From Crocinitomicaceae bacterium (lineage in GTDB: Bacteria > Bacteroidota > Bacteroidia > Flavobacteriales_D > Crocinitomicaceae): DNA of 39,858 bases. Both the position numbers and the translations under genes were made by a program. Location: positions 1 through 39,858 of the forward strand of contig JAOASF010000183.1 in the NCBI GenBank assembly GCA_025210175.1. The letters are read 5' to 3'. Of this stretch, positions 8,433 through 16,939 are shown in pieces (positions within the stretch are counted from its first letter, which is position 1; every line of letters begins with the position of its first letter). A model generated the notes under the pieces. That model did not search any database, was not told where the DNA came from, and was given only the letters and a program-made list of their open reading frames with translations.

Positions 8433-9593
8433 TTAATAGGTAATCGTTTTGTGAAAAACCAATTCAACTTCACTCAATTTTTGAGCAATTTGAATGCCTG
8501 CGTCTCCACCGCCGTATACACTAGAGGAAGGAACACTTGGTTTTTGTAAAAGTGATAAAAGTGCCTCCTTAATGGAAGAAGACTGATAATCAACATCTAT
8601 TACGTTTTCACCTCTTACCCGTTTATTTTGACGACTACCGACATTGATAACAGGAACACCCAAAAAGGCACATTCTCGGATACCAACACTTGAATTTCCA
8701 ATGAGGGCCTTTGAATTGACTAAGAGTCTCAGAAAATCTTCACCTTCCATGTTTTTAAAGAAGTGAAGATGTTTCGGTTGATGGGTTTCTCGATAGGATC
8801 TAATTCCAGAAGAAGTTCCATCTGCCCCGGCATCTACATTGGGCCAGAACCAAAGAACAGGTATGTCAATTCCATCAATTGCTTTCAGCGTTTCTTCTAT
8901 GTGTTTGCGACTATTTTGATATTCATTCGTTACAGGATGCTGCATTACAACGATATATCCATTTTTTAAGTCAGGTTTGGCCCCTACACCTCCATATTTC
9001 TGATAAGGGTCAAAATCCATAGATGGATTCTTTTTTACGCGATCAGCCAAGTCGATAGAAGGACAACCAGTATTGAATACATTTTTCGGATTTTCACCCA
9101 ATTTCAATACGCGGTCGTAAGCATCCTTAGAAGCTACAAAGTGATAATCAGACAATTTTGTGATGGCATGTCGGACTTTTTCATCGATGTTTCCGGTAAC
9201 TTCCCCTCCTTGTATATGCGCTAGAGGGATATTCATGTAGGAAGCCGCTATAGCAGTGGCCATGGTTTCAAATCGATCAGCGACCGTTACAACAATATCA
9301 GGTTTGAGGTTGTCGAATACGGTTGATAATTCCAATATTCCAATCCCGGTAGTTTTAGCTGCTGCAGTTAAGTTTTCACCTTCTAATACATTGAAGACTT
9401 TTGCTGCGATACTAAAACCATCATTCGTTATGTAATTAATTGCACTCCCATATCTGTCTAACAAAGCAGATGCAGCAATGACCAATTGCAGTTCAAGATT
9501 GGGGTGGTCATTTATTGCCGTAAGTGCCGTTTTTATTCGGCTGTAGCTTGGTCTAGCCGTAACTACGACACAAATTTTCCTTTTCGTACTCAA
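8433..9593 (-). CDS. neuC: UDP-N-acetylglucosamine 2-epimerase, hydrolysing (NeuC/LegG type)
   Basis: This 386-residue GT-B-fold enzyme has the family landmarks VADRFET (residues 105-111, usually GDRxE), HIQGGEVTG (126-134), RHAITKLSDYHF (141-152) and the C-terminal NSSVGIRECAFLGVPVINVG. Such enzymes convert UDP-GlcNAc, or a 2,4-diacetamido analogue, to the free ManNAc-type sugar plus UDP, the first committed step to sialic-type acids. The start is a TTG one base after the neuB stop. Its frame has a TAA shortly upstream and no ATG between, so TTG is the only sensible start. With neuB and neuA it forms a complete synthesis and activation trio. Confidence 0.92.
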   Translation of the reverse strand: MSTKRKICVVVTARPSYSRIKTALTAINDHPNLELQLVIAASALLDRYGSAINYITNDGFSIAAKVFNVLEGENLTAAAKTTGIGILELSTVFDNLKPDIVVTVADRFETMATAIAASYMNIPLAHIQGGEVTGNIDEKVRHAITKLSDYHFVASKDAYDRVLKLGENPKNVFNTGCPSIDLADRVKKNPSMDFDPYQKYGGVGAKPDLKNGYIVVMQHPVTNEYQNSRKHIEETLKAIDGIDIPVLWFWPNVDAGADGTSSGIRSYRETHQPKHLHFFKNMEGEDFLRLLVNSKALIGNSSVGIRECAFLGVPVINVGSRQNKRVRGENVIDVDYQSSSIKEALLSLLQKPSVPSSSVYGGGDAGIQIAQKLSEVELVFHKTITY

Positions 9594-9594
9594 C

Positions 9595-10608
9595 TTATTG
9601 TATATGTTCGTTTGTTAAGAAATCCCATTTATTTAGTGGTTTGACCAATTTTTTTCCAATCACTCTCTGGAACTCATTGGCATTGATTCCAAACCCCTTG
9701 GGTTTTTTGGATTCCAAATGATTAAACTCGATTGTATCCCCCACTTGAAGGTTGCAATTTACGGCCAGGGATTTTTCAAATATTTGTTTCAATTCAGAGA
9801 ATTGGCTGTTGTCTGACTTGTCAATCAAAGCGGATTTTGCCTCATCAATTTCTCTCACTCCTTTTGCTAACAAGTTTACTTGTTCTATTGTCAAGGATGA
9901 TTTCGCATCTGGGCCAAACATTCGTTTGTCAAAAACAACATGAAATTCAAGTAATTCAGCACCCATAGATTGTGCCGCCAAACAGGCGTAGATGTCTCCC
10001 GAGTGATCACTAAATCCTACCGGTACGCTGTAACGATTCTTGATCTCGCTCAATACATTCAATCCCCATTGATTAGGAAGGGTAGGGTAGGAGGTGGTGC
10101 ATTGGAAAATACTTAAGTTAGCTCCGTGTTGATTCAAAAAAGAAACTGTTTCATCAAGTTCTTCGAAGGAGCTCATTCCAGATGAAAGTAAAATAGGCTT
10201 GCCCGTTTTCGCAATTTTTTCCAACAACAAAAAATTATTGACTTCCCCTGAACCAATTTTATACCTTTTAACACCTAGTTTTTCCAATTGATCAACGGCA
10301 GCGTTACTAAAGGGAGAACAAAGAAATTCCATACCGGCATTTTCACAATGTTCTTTTAAACCCTGCCATTGCTCGAATGTAAATTCCATTCTTTTCCAGT
10401 AATCCATTCCTGTTTCATCTTCATACGAAAACTTTACCCTAAAAGGTTCTTGTGGTGAGCTTTCTGCTTCAGCAATGTGCATTTGCCACTTGATGGCATC
10501 TACACCGGTATTTTGTAAGGCATCGATATAGGAATGAGCAATTCCTAAACTACCTTCATGTGCTTGTCCAATTTCTGCAATAATGTTTGTGTGCACTTTA
10601 TTTTTCAT
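9595..10608 (-). CDS. neuB: Nonulosonic acid synthase (sialic/legionaminic acid synthase)
   Basis: This 337-residue protein has the NeuB TIM barrel (about residues 1-250) with IIAEIGQAHEG at 9-19, CSPFSNAAVDQLEKL, YKIGSGEVNN and VGFSDHSGD. A C-terminal SAF (antifreeze-like) domain follows from about residue 275 to the end. The enzyme condenses phosphoenolpyruvate with a ManNAc-type sugar to form the nine-carbon acid. The usual FQ after the second strand reads IKWQM here, a small departure. The ATG at 10608 overlaps the cysQ stop in an ATGA. Whether the product is Neu5Ac or legionaminate cannot be settled, and no dehydratase/aminotransferase pair for the 2,4-diamino pathway is seen in the window. 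Confidence 0.93.
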   Translation of the reverse strand: MKNKVHTNIIAEIGQAHEGSLGIAHSYIDALQNTGVDAIKWQMHIAEAESSPQEPFRVKFSYEDETGMDYWKRMEFTFEQWQGLKEHCENAGMEFLCSPFSNAAVDQLEKLGVKRYKIGSGEVNNFLLLEKIAKTGKPILLSSGMSSFEELDETVSFLNQHGANLSIFQCTTSYPTLPNQWGLNVLSEIKNRYSVPVGFSDHSGDIYACLAAQSMGAELLEFHVVFDKRMFGPDAKSSLTIEQVNLLAKGVREIDEAKSALIDKSDNSQFSELKQIFEKSLAVNCNLQVGDTIEFNHLESKKPKGFGINANEFQRVIGKKLVKPLNKWDFLTNEHIQ

Positions 10609-11405
10609 CCTGCCACATTTGATACAAGAAACCAGTTGTTCAACAATTGGTCTCTATTGTATTTCATTTCCTCTTGCGTTTCCCAATCAATCAATTTACA
10701 TCCGGCTCCTGAAGCTATAGCGTGCCCTGCAGCCGTGTCCCATTCCATAGTTGGGGCAAATCGCGGATAATAATGTGCTTCACCCTTTGCAACCATACAA
10801 ATCTTGAGTGAACTTCCTTTTGAAATGAGGTTTAATTCGCCATCTCTTGTTTCCAAATCATGAATAAAAGCTTTGGTTTCAGGGCTGAGATGAGACCTAC
10901 TAGCCACTACTGTCGTTTTTTCAGGAAGTTTACCTGGAAGCTTTTTACTGATGGGTATCAACTCTTGGACAGACGTTTTCTCAACTGATCCGGAGAAGAA
11001 ATAGGCACCTATATTTTCGTCTGCAAAGTACAATTCGTCAATTGCTGGTGCATAGACAATTCCCATGATTGGCTTACCTGATCTGACCAAAGCAATGTTC
11101 ACGGTGAATTCACCATTTTTTTTGATAAATTCTTTTGTTCCGTCAATCGGGTCAACAATCCATAAAGTATCCCAGCTCGATCTAGTTTGAAAGTCAATTT
11201 CCTTACCTTCTTCCGACAAAATTGGAATATTCGAAGGTTGTAGAAGAGAAGCAATGATGTCGTGAGCCAAACGGTCTGCCTTTGTCAGTGGCGAATTATC
11301 TGCCTTGGATTCGATTTGAAAATCGTCTTCCTCGTACACTTTCATAATGGCCTCACCAGCTTTTAATGCGGCTGAAAGTGCCAAGTTTAATTTCGAAAAA
11401 TCCAT
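10605..11405 (-). CDS. cysQ: 3'(2'),5'-bisphosphate nucleotidase
   Basis: This 266-residue inositol-monophosphatase-family protein has the metal-binding motifs SEEGKE (64-69), WIVDPIDGTKEF (82-93) and, near the C terminus, MEWDTAAGHAI. The DGTKEF form is typical of CysQ. It hydrolyses PAP, the inhibitory by-product of sulfotransfer, to AMP and phosphate. Its gene abuts cysN with no intervening base, and its stop overlaps the neuB start. Its place in the same operon as a PAPS-using sulfotransferase fits a product-clearance role. Recycling in sulfate assimilation is also possible. Confidence 0.92.
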   Translation of the reverse strand: MDFSKLNLALSAALKAGEAIMKVYEEDDFQIESKADNSPLTKADRLAHDIIASLLQPSNIPILSEEGKEIDFQTRSSWDTLWIVDPIDGTKEFIKKNGEFTVNIALVRSGKPIMGIVYAPAIDELYFADENIGAYFFSGSVEKTSVQELIPISKKLPGKLPEKTTVVASRSHLSPETKAFIHDLETRDGELNLISKGSSLKICMVAKGEAHYYPRFAPTMEWDTAAGHAIASGAGCKLIDWETQEEMKYNRDQLLNNWFLVSNVAG

Positions 11406-12674
11406 TTAATGGGTTCCTCCAATTATCATTCCTGCTGCCACTGTTTCGTTGGTGCCGTCATCTATCAAAATAAAACTTCCCGTAGATCGATTGTCGCGAT
11501 ATTCATCAATCATGAGCGGTTTGGTCGTTTTGACTTTAACGCGACAGATGTCGTTCATGTTGATGGTTTTATCTTCTGTATCTCGTTCTAGAGTATTGAC
11601 ATCAATTTTGTAAAGCACCTCCATAATCATGGATTTTTGCTCATTGGATGTATGTCGAATGCTGTATTTTCCTCTTGGTCGGGCTGATGATGAATTCAAC
11701 CAGCAGAGCATGGCATCGAAGTCCTGCGTTTTTACCGGTTGATTGTTTTTTCGCACAATCATGTCACCTCTTGAAATATCAATGTCGTCTTCTAAAGTTA
11801 TGCTAACTGACATTGGAGCATAGGCTTCATCAATTTCTCCACCGAATGTGTCGATGGATTTAATTTTAGATGTAAACCCTGAAGGTAAGGCGGTGATTTC
11901 ATCTCCTTTGCGCAAAATTCCACTCTCCAACCTTCCAGCATATCCACGATAGTCGATGTGTTCATTGGATTGTGGACGTATAACTGTTTGTACAGGGAAA
12001 CGAGCATCAACCTTATTGATGTCGCTACTGATGTGTAAAGTTTCTAGAGTATGAAGCAGTGGAGCTCCTCCGAACCAAGGCATTTTTTCGGACCTGTTTA
12101 CCACATTATCTCCTTTGAGAGCAGAAATCGGAATGAAATGAACATCGCGAATGGCCATTTTTGACAGAATACTTTCATACTGATTCACGATTTTCTCGTA
12201 AGCTTCTTCAGCGTATTCCACTAAATCCATTTTGTTCACACAAACGATTACATGTGGTATGCCCAGAAGTGAAGCGATGAACGAGTGACGCTTGGTTTGT
12301 TCAATTACACCATTTCTAGCATCAATCAAAATAATCGCTGCATTGGCAGTGGAGGCTCCAGTAACCATGTTTCTTGTATACTGTATGTGCCCAGGTGTAT
12401 CTGCAATGATAAACTTTCTTTTAGGGGTGGTAAAGTATCGGTAAGCAACATCAATGGTGATTCCTTGTTCTCTTTCGTCTTTAAGACCATCTGTAAACAA
12501 AGCTAAATCGACCCCGTCATGTCCTTTTCTTTTGGAAGTATGTTCGATTTGATCCAATTGATCTTCAAATATGGACTTGCTATCGTAAAGCAAGCGTCCT
12601 ATCAATGTACTTTTACCATCGTCTACACTACCAGCAGTGGTGAAACGAAGTAACTGGTTATTGTTCAATTCCAT
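11406..12674 (-). CDS. cysN: Sulfate adenylyltransferase subunit 1 (GTPase)
   Basis: This 422-residue translation-factor-like GTPase has the P-loop GSVDDGKST (15-23), DTPGH (92-96) and NKMD (147-150), followed by two beta-barrel domains. CysN couples GTP hydrolysis to CysD-catalysed formation of APS from ATP and sulfate. The length matches stand-alone CysN without a fused CysC domain. It lies 14 nt after cysD and directly abuts cysQ. With the separate cysC gene upstream, the operon encodes all steps from sulfate to PAPS. Confidence 0.95.
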   Translation of the reverse strand: MELNNNQLLRFTTAGSVDDGKSTLIGRLLYDSKSIFEDQLDQIEHTSKRKGHDGVDLALFTDGLKDEREQGITIDVAYRYFTTPKRKFIIADTPGHIQYTRNMVTGASTANAAIILIDARNGVIEQTKRHSFIASLLGIPHVIVCVNKMDLVEYAEEAYEKIVNQYESILSKMAIRDVHFIPISALKGDNVVNRSEKMPWFGGAPLLHTLETLHISSDINKVDARFPVQTVIRPQSNEHIDYRGYAGRLESGILRKGDEITALPSGFTSKIKSIDTFGGEIDEAYAPMSVSITLEDDIDISRGDMIVRKNNQPVKTQDFDAMLCWLNSSSARPRGKYSIRHTSNEQKSMIMEVLYKIDVNTLERDTEDKTINMNDICRVKVKTTKPLMIDEYRDNRSTGSFILIDDGTNETVAAGMIIGGTH

Positions 12675-12688
12675 GTTTGCTTAATGCT

Positions 12689-13594
12689 TTAAAAGTAACC
12701 TTCTCTCTTTCTATCCTCCATTGCGCTTTCTGAACGTTTATCGTCAGCACGATTTCCACGCTCTGTTTGACGCATTGCTGCTACTTCTTCCACTATTTTT
12801 TCGAGTGTATCAGCTTCAGACTCAATTCCACCTGTTATGGTAATGTCTCCTAATGTTCTGAATCTAATTTTTTTCATTTGTGGTTCATCTCTCTCATCCA
12901 TGTTGAGGTGTTCTGAAACAGGAATCCATGAATTATTGCGCCAAATTACTTCCCTCTCGTGAGCAAAATACAAACTAGGAATAGGAATGTTTTCCTTCAA
13001 AATATAGTTCCAAACATCCATCTCTGTCCAATTGGAAATAGGGAAAACTCTAAAATGTTCACCTTGGAAATGCTTCCCATTGAATAAATTCCACAATTCG
13101 GGACGCTGATTTTTAGGGTCCCATTGTCCGAAATCATCTCGATGAGAGAAAAACCTTTCTTTGGCTCTTGCTTTTTCTTCGTCGCGTCTTCCTCCGCCAA
13201 TGGCACAATCAATTTGATTCGATTCAATGGCGTCTAACAAAGCTGTAATTTGAAGTACGTTTCTAGAGGCATTTTTTCCTTTTTCTTCCGTTACTCTTCC
13301 TTTGTCAATCGCTTCTTGAACTGATCCAACAATAAGATTTGCTCCTAAGTTTTGAATCAAATTATCCCTGAACTCCATTGTTTCTGGAAAGTTGTGCCCT
13401 GTATCTACGTGCATCAACGAGAAAGGGAATTTGGCTGGATAAAAAGCTTTTCTAGCCAAATGTGTAACCACAATCGAGTCCTTTCCACCTGAAAAAAGTA
13501 TCACAGGATTTCTGAACTGAGCTGCGACCTCTCTTAAAACAAAAATAGCCTCAGACTCTAGCTCTTCAAGATAGTTCAGATAATATTTGTTCAT
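12689..13594 (-). CDS. cysD: Sulfate adenylyltransferase subunit 2
   Basis: This 301-residue PP-loop ATP pyrophosphatase has the SGGKDS motif at residues 35-40 and the length expected of CysD. GGGRRDEEKARAKER and the C-terminal basic tail (ending REGYF) are also typical. It adenylylates sulfate to APS together with CysN. The ATG at 13594 lies 29 nt inside the 3' end of cysC, so the two genes overlap. The next gene is cysN. No cysH, cysI or cysJ is seen in the window, so the APS is likely meant for PAPS and sulfation rather than reduction. Confidence 0.95.
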   Translation of the reverse strand: MNKYYLNYLEELESEAIFVLREVAAQFRNPVILFSGGKDSIVVTHLARKAFYPAKFPFSLMHVDTGHNFPETMEFRDNLIQNLGANLIVGSVQEAIDKGRVTEEKGKNASRNVLQITALLDAIESNQIDCAIGGGRRDEEKARAKERFFSHRDDFGQWDPKNQRPELWNLFNGKHFQGEHFRVFPISNWTEMDVWNYILKENIPIPSLYFAHEREVIWRNNSWIPVSEHLNMDERDEPQMKKIRFRTLGDITITGGIESEADTLEKIVEEVAAMRQTERGNRADDKRSESAMEDRKREGYF

Positions 13595-14627
13595 CCGTAT
13601 TTTTTAAATTCAATTTATTGGAAATCAAGTTGTATACCTCAATTGCGGATTCTTGGGATGATTTACCAATAGTGTTCAAAATGATATGTGGTTCAGTAGG
13701 AATTTCGAAGGGTGAACTTACACCAGTAAAATCCTTGATTTCTCCTGCCCTGGCTTTTTTGTACAATCCCTTAATATCTCTTTTTTCGCATTCTTCAAGA
13801 GAAGTATTTACAAAAACTTCAATGTAATCTTCAGAACCAATGATGCTTTTGATCATGGCCCTATCCTCGTTCAATGGGGCGATGAAAGCTGCCAAAGTTA
13901 CTTTTCCGCTGTCCACAAATAGCTTTCCAACCTCACCGATCCGACGAAGGTTTTCATTTCTTTCTTCTTTTGAAAACCCTAAATCTTTGTTCAAGCCAAA
14001 GCGCACGTTATCACCATCAAGGGTGTACGTGGAAACTCCTTTGCTCGATAGCAGGACTTCAAGTTCGTTGGCAATAGTGGATTTACCACTTCCAGAAAGA
14101 CCTGTAAACAATATAAATAATGAGTTGTGTCCTTGAAATTGGTTGCGGTCTATTCGTTTCAATGAATAATGCTGATTGGTAATATTTTTTGCCTTGCTTG
14201 ATGGGGCTGACTCAGCTTTTTTTGGCTCTTGATCTAAATCGAACTTGCTCAAATGCCATGCTCTCTCATGAAGATAATAGAGTCCCATTTTGGTGATAAG
14301 TTCGAGTCCTCCAATTTGCAAGCCAAGCGTTGGGTCTCCTGTAACTAACCATCCCATAAACATGGTGTCGACCGTTCCTACGAGTCGCCAAGTAATGGTT
14401 TTTAGAAGATGTCGAATTTTACTCGACTTTTCTTGAAAAACGCGTGTTCTGAACCATAATCTCTCGTGAACATAATACAAGATCATTTTGGTGATTACCT
14501 CAAATGAACCGATCGTAATGCCTGTTGAAAGGTCACCAGAAACAATCCATGACAGAATAATGGTATCGATTGTACCAACTAACCTCCAGGTAATTGTTTT
14601 AAGAATATGTCTTTTTACTCCTGTCAA
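13566..14627 (-). CDS. cysC: APS kinase with two N-terminal DUF2061 membrane domains
   Basis: The 353-residue protein has two tandem copies of DUF2061 (about 6-58 and 70-122). Both repeat the core KTITWRLVGT-x-DT and end in YYxHER-x-W. A polar linker follows, then an APS kinase domain (about 168-340) with P-loop GLSGSGKST (176-184), LDGDNVR (203-209), FIAPLNEDR and KARAGEIKDFTGVSSPFE. The kinase phosphorylates APS to PAPS. The DUF2061 part is hydrophobic and probably anchors the enzyme to the inner membrane. The start is a TTG at 14627; the codons between it and the upstream in-frame TAG are only ATC and AAT. The 3' end overlaps cysD by 29 nt. Confidence 0.93.
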   Translation of the reverse strand: MTGVKRHILKTITWRLVGTIDTIILSWIVSGDLSTGITIGSFEVITKMILYYVHERLWFRTRVFQEKSSKIRHLLKTITWRLVGTVDTMFMGWLVTGDPTLGLQIGGLELITKMGLYYLHERAWHLSKFDLDQEPKKAESAPSSKAKNITNQHYSLKRIDRNQFQGHNSLFILFTGLSGSGKSTIANELEVLLSSKGVSTYTLDGDNVRFGLNKDLGFSKEERNENLRRIGEVGKLFVDSGKVTLAAFIAPLNEDRAMIKSIIGSEDYIEVFVNTSLEECEKRDIKGLYKKARAGEIKDFTGVSSPFEIPTEPHIILNTIGKSSQESAIEVYNLISNKLNLKNTDEQILSELS

Positions 14628-14633
14628 ATTGAT

Positions 14634-15635
14634 CTAGTTCTTCGATTTCGTGGCATTTTGCCAATACCATTTCACGGCTTCTTCCAACCCTTTTTCCAGA
14701 TTGTAGCTTGGTGAATACCCCAAGATGGTTCTCGCTTTTTCTATACTTGCTTGCGAATGTGGGATGTCTCCCTTTCTATTAGGACCAAATTCGATAGGTA
14801 CAGAGGCAATTTCTTTGTCGTAAATGACTAGACATTTTTTAAGTGTCTCCGTCATTTCTATTAAGGTTGTTCTATCTCCAACTGCTGTGTTGAAAACTTG
14901 ACCGATAGCTTCAGTGTTCGATGAAGTAGCTGCCAAATGGTTCATTTGAATCACATTGTCGATATAGGTAAAATCTCTTGAGAATTGACCGTCTCCATTA
15001 ATCAAGGGTGATTTATGATGTATAAAAAGGTCGACAAACTTCGGTATTACAGCCGCGTAGGCTCCATTTGGGTCCTGGCGTCTCCCGTAAACATTGAAAT
15101 AGCGTAGTCCTATGCATTCCAATCCATAATTCAATCCGAATACATGAGCATATAATTCGTTGACGTATTTCGTTACAGCATATGGGGATAGAGGGAGACC
15201 TATTTCATTCTCAATTTTAGGTAATTTGTCAGAATCCCCATAAGTGGAGCTGCTTGCAGCGTAGACGAATCGAGACACCTTGTTATCACGAGCAGCTGTC
15301 AGCATGTTCAAGAACCCATTGATGTTAACATCATTGGTGGTTTGAGGGTCGTTGATAGACCTTGGAACAGAACCCAATGCAGCCTGATGCAAGATGATGT
15401 CTATTTCAGAGGAGGCTTTTAAACAGGTATTGAGATCGCGAATATCTCCTTCTATTAACTTAAAGTTGGGATGGTCAAGTAGAGAAGAAATATTGTGATG
15501 GTGTCCTGTACTAAAGTTATCAAGACATATAACTGAGTTATTGTATTTTAACAGATCCTCACACAGATTGGAACCAATAAAACCAGCCCCGCCTGTAACC
15601 AATACTCTTTTATTTTCAATACGCTGGTATACCAC
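14634..15635 (-). CDS. UDP-N-acetylglucosamine(uronate) 4-epimerase, TviC/WbpP type
   Basis: This 333-residue extended SDR has NAD-binding GGAGFIG (15-21), the segment HQAALGSVPRSINDP (83-97) that marks the WbpP/TviC/WbgU C4-epimerase group, ASSSTYGDS (127-135) and the intact catalytic Y152-x-x-x-K156. It would interconvert UDP-GlcNAc/UDP-GalNAc or their 6-carboxylates. With the dehydrogenase gene 12 nt upstream it recreates the TviB-TviC pair that makes UDP-GalNAcA. The start appears to be GTG at 15635. The product is probably a uronic-acid building block for the acidic polysaccharide. Confidence 0.9.
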   Translation of the reverse strand: MVYQRIENKRVLVTGGAGFIGSNLCEDLLKYNNSVICLDNFSTGHHHNISSLLDHPNFKLIEGDIRDLNTCLKASSEIDIILHQAALGSVPRSINDPQTTNDVNINGFLNMLTAARDNKVSRFVYAASSSTYGDSDKLPKIENEIGLPLSPYAVTKYVNELYAHVFGLNYGLECIGLRYFNVYGRRQDPNGAYAAVIPKFVDLFIHHKSPLINGDGQFSRDFTYIDNVIQMNHLAATSSNTEAIGQVFNTAVGDRTTLIEMTETLKKCLVIYDKEIASVPIEFGPNRKGDIPHSQASIEKARTILGYSPSYNLEKGLEEAVKWYWQNATKSKN

Positions 15636-15647
15636 TTTTAATTTTAT

Positions 15648-16925
15648 TTAGAGTCTAGAAGTAACCGTTTCACGAGGTAAGAAATTCTTAACATCGTAAA
15701 TAACCCCATTGTCTATTACAACGTTTGGTACATTCAGTGTCTTAAATTCCTTATGTGATACGGCAAGAACAACAGCTTCAAATTTTTTGTTAGGAAGATT
15801 GTTTTGTACCTCAAGACCATATTCGTGACGGACTTCTTGAGGATTGGCCCATGGATCGTAAATGTCAACGTTCACGCCATAATCTTTTAAGCTTGCAATT
15901 ACATCAACCACTTTCGTATTGCGAACATCTGGGCAATTTTCTTTAAACGTAATCCCCATGATTAACACCGAGGCGTCTTTAATTGGAAATCCTCGTTGAA
16001 TCATTTGTTTGATGACTTCCTTTGCCACATAATCACCCATTCCGTCGTTCATTCTACGACCAGCAAGGATGATTTCTGGGTTGTACCCAAATTCTGTCGC
16101 CTTTTGTGCCAAATAGTATGGGTCTACACCGATACAGTCTCCACCAACCAAACCAGGCTTAAATGGAAGGAAATTCCACTTGGTTCCAGCAGCTTCCAAT
16201 ACATCGTGGGTATCTATACCCATCAAGTTGAATATTTTGGCCAATTCATTGACAAAGGCAATATTGATGTCTCTTTGTGAGTTTTCGATCACTTTTGCGG
16301 CTTCGGCAACTTTCAATGTGGGTGCAAGGTGTGTTCCTGCAGTAATGACGCTTTTGTACAAGTCATCGACAACCTTACCTATTTCTGGAGTTGAACCAGA
16401 GGTAACTTTTAGAATTTTCTCAACCGTGTGTTCCTTGTCTCCTGGATTGATTCTCTCTGGTGAATATCCAGCAAAGAAGTCAACATTGAATTTCAAACCA
16501 CTCACTTTTTCGAGTACAGGAATACATTCCTCTTCCGTAACGCCAGGGTATACCGTAGATTCGTAAATCACGATATCTCCTTTTTTCAAAGTTTTCCCAA
16601 CTGTTTCACTCGCCTTGTAAAGTGGAGTAAGGTCTGGGCGGTTATGTTTGTCTACAGGAGTAGGAACGGTTACTACATACACATTCGAGTCTTCAATATC
16701 TGCCAAGTTGGCACTGTTGAATAGTCCAATTTCTTGATCGTTTTGCTTTTTCAAAACAGCCTGTAATACTGAATCCTCAACCTCTAAAGTGCTATCGTGA
16801 CCATTGTTTAACTCATTGATTCTACCTTGGTTGATATCAAACCCTACTACAGGGTATTTCGTAGCAAATAAGCGGGCTAAGGGAAGACCGACATATCCTA
16901 AACCGATAATGGAAATTTTTGTCAT
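15648..16925 (-). CDS. UDP-N-acetylhexosamine 6-dehydrogenase, TviB/WbpO type
   Basis: This 425-residue member of the UDP-sugar dehydrogenase superfamily has the Rossmann motif GLGYVG (8-13), VPTPVD (87-92), YESTVYPGVTEE (121-132), GYSPERINPGD (153-163), the central helix with K211, and catalytic Cys264 in LVGGDCIGVDPYYLA. The GVDPYYLA ending and overall length fit the TviB/WbpO branch, which oxidises UDP-GlcNAc or UDP-GalNAc at C6 with two NAD. Residue 263 is Asp, where I recall His in most relatives (GGHC). The gene follows ugd by 14 nt and precedes the TviC-like epimerase. Confidence 0.9.
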   Translation of the reverse strand: MTKISIIGLGYVGLPLARLFATKYPVVGFDINQGRINELNNGHDSTLEVEDSVLQAVLKKQNDQEIGLFNSANLADIEDSNVYVVTVPTPVDKHNRPDLTPLYKASETVGKTLKKGDIVIYESTVYPGVTEEECIPVLEKVSGLKFNVDFFAGYSPERINPGDKEHTVEKILKVTSGSTPEIGKVVDDLYKSVITAGTHLAPTLKVAEAAKVIENSQRDINIAFVNELAKIFNLMGIDTHDVLEAAGTKWNFLPFKPGLVGGDCIGVDPYYLAQKATEFGYNPEIILAGRRMNDGMGDYVAKEVIKQMIQRGFPIKDASVLIMGITFKENCPDVRNTKVVDVIASLKDYGVNVDIYDPWANPQEVRHEYGLEVQNNLPNKKFEAVVLAVSHKEFKTLNVPNVVIDNGVIYDVKNFLPRETVTSRL

Positions 16926-16939
16926 AGTTTAATTGGCTA

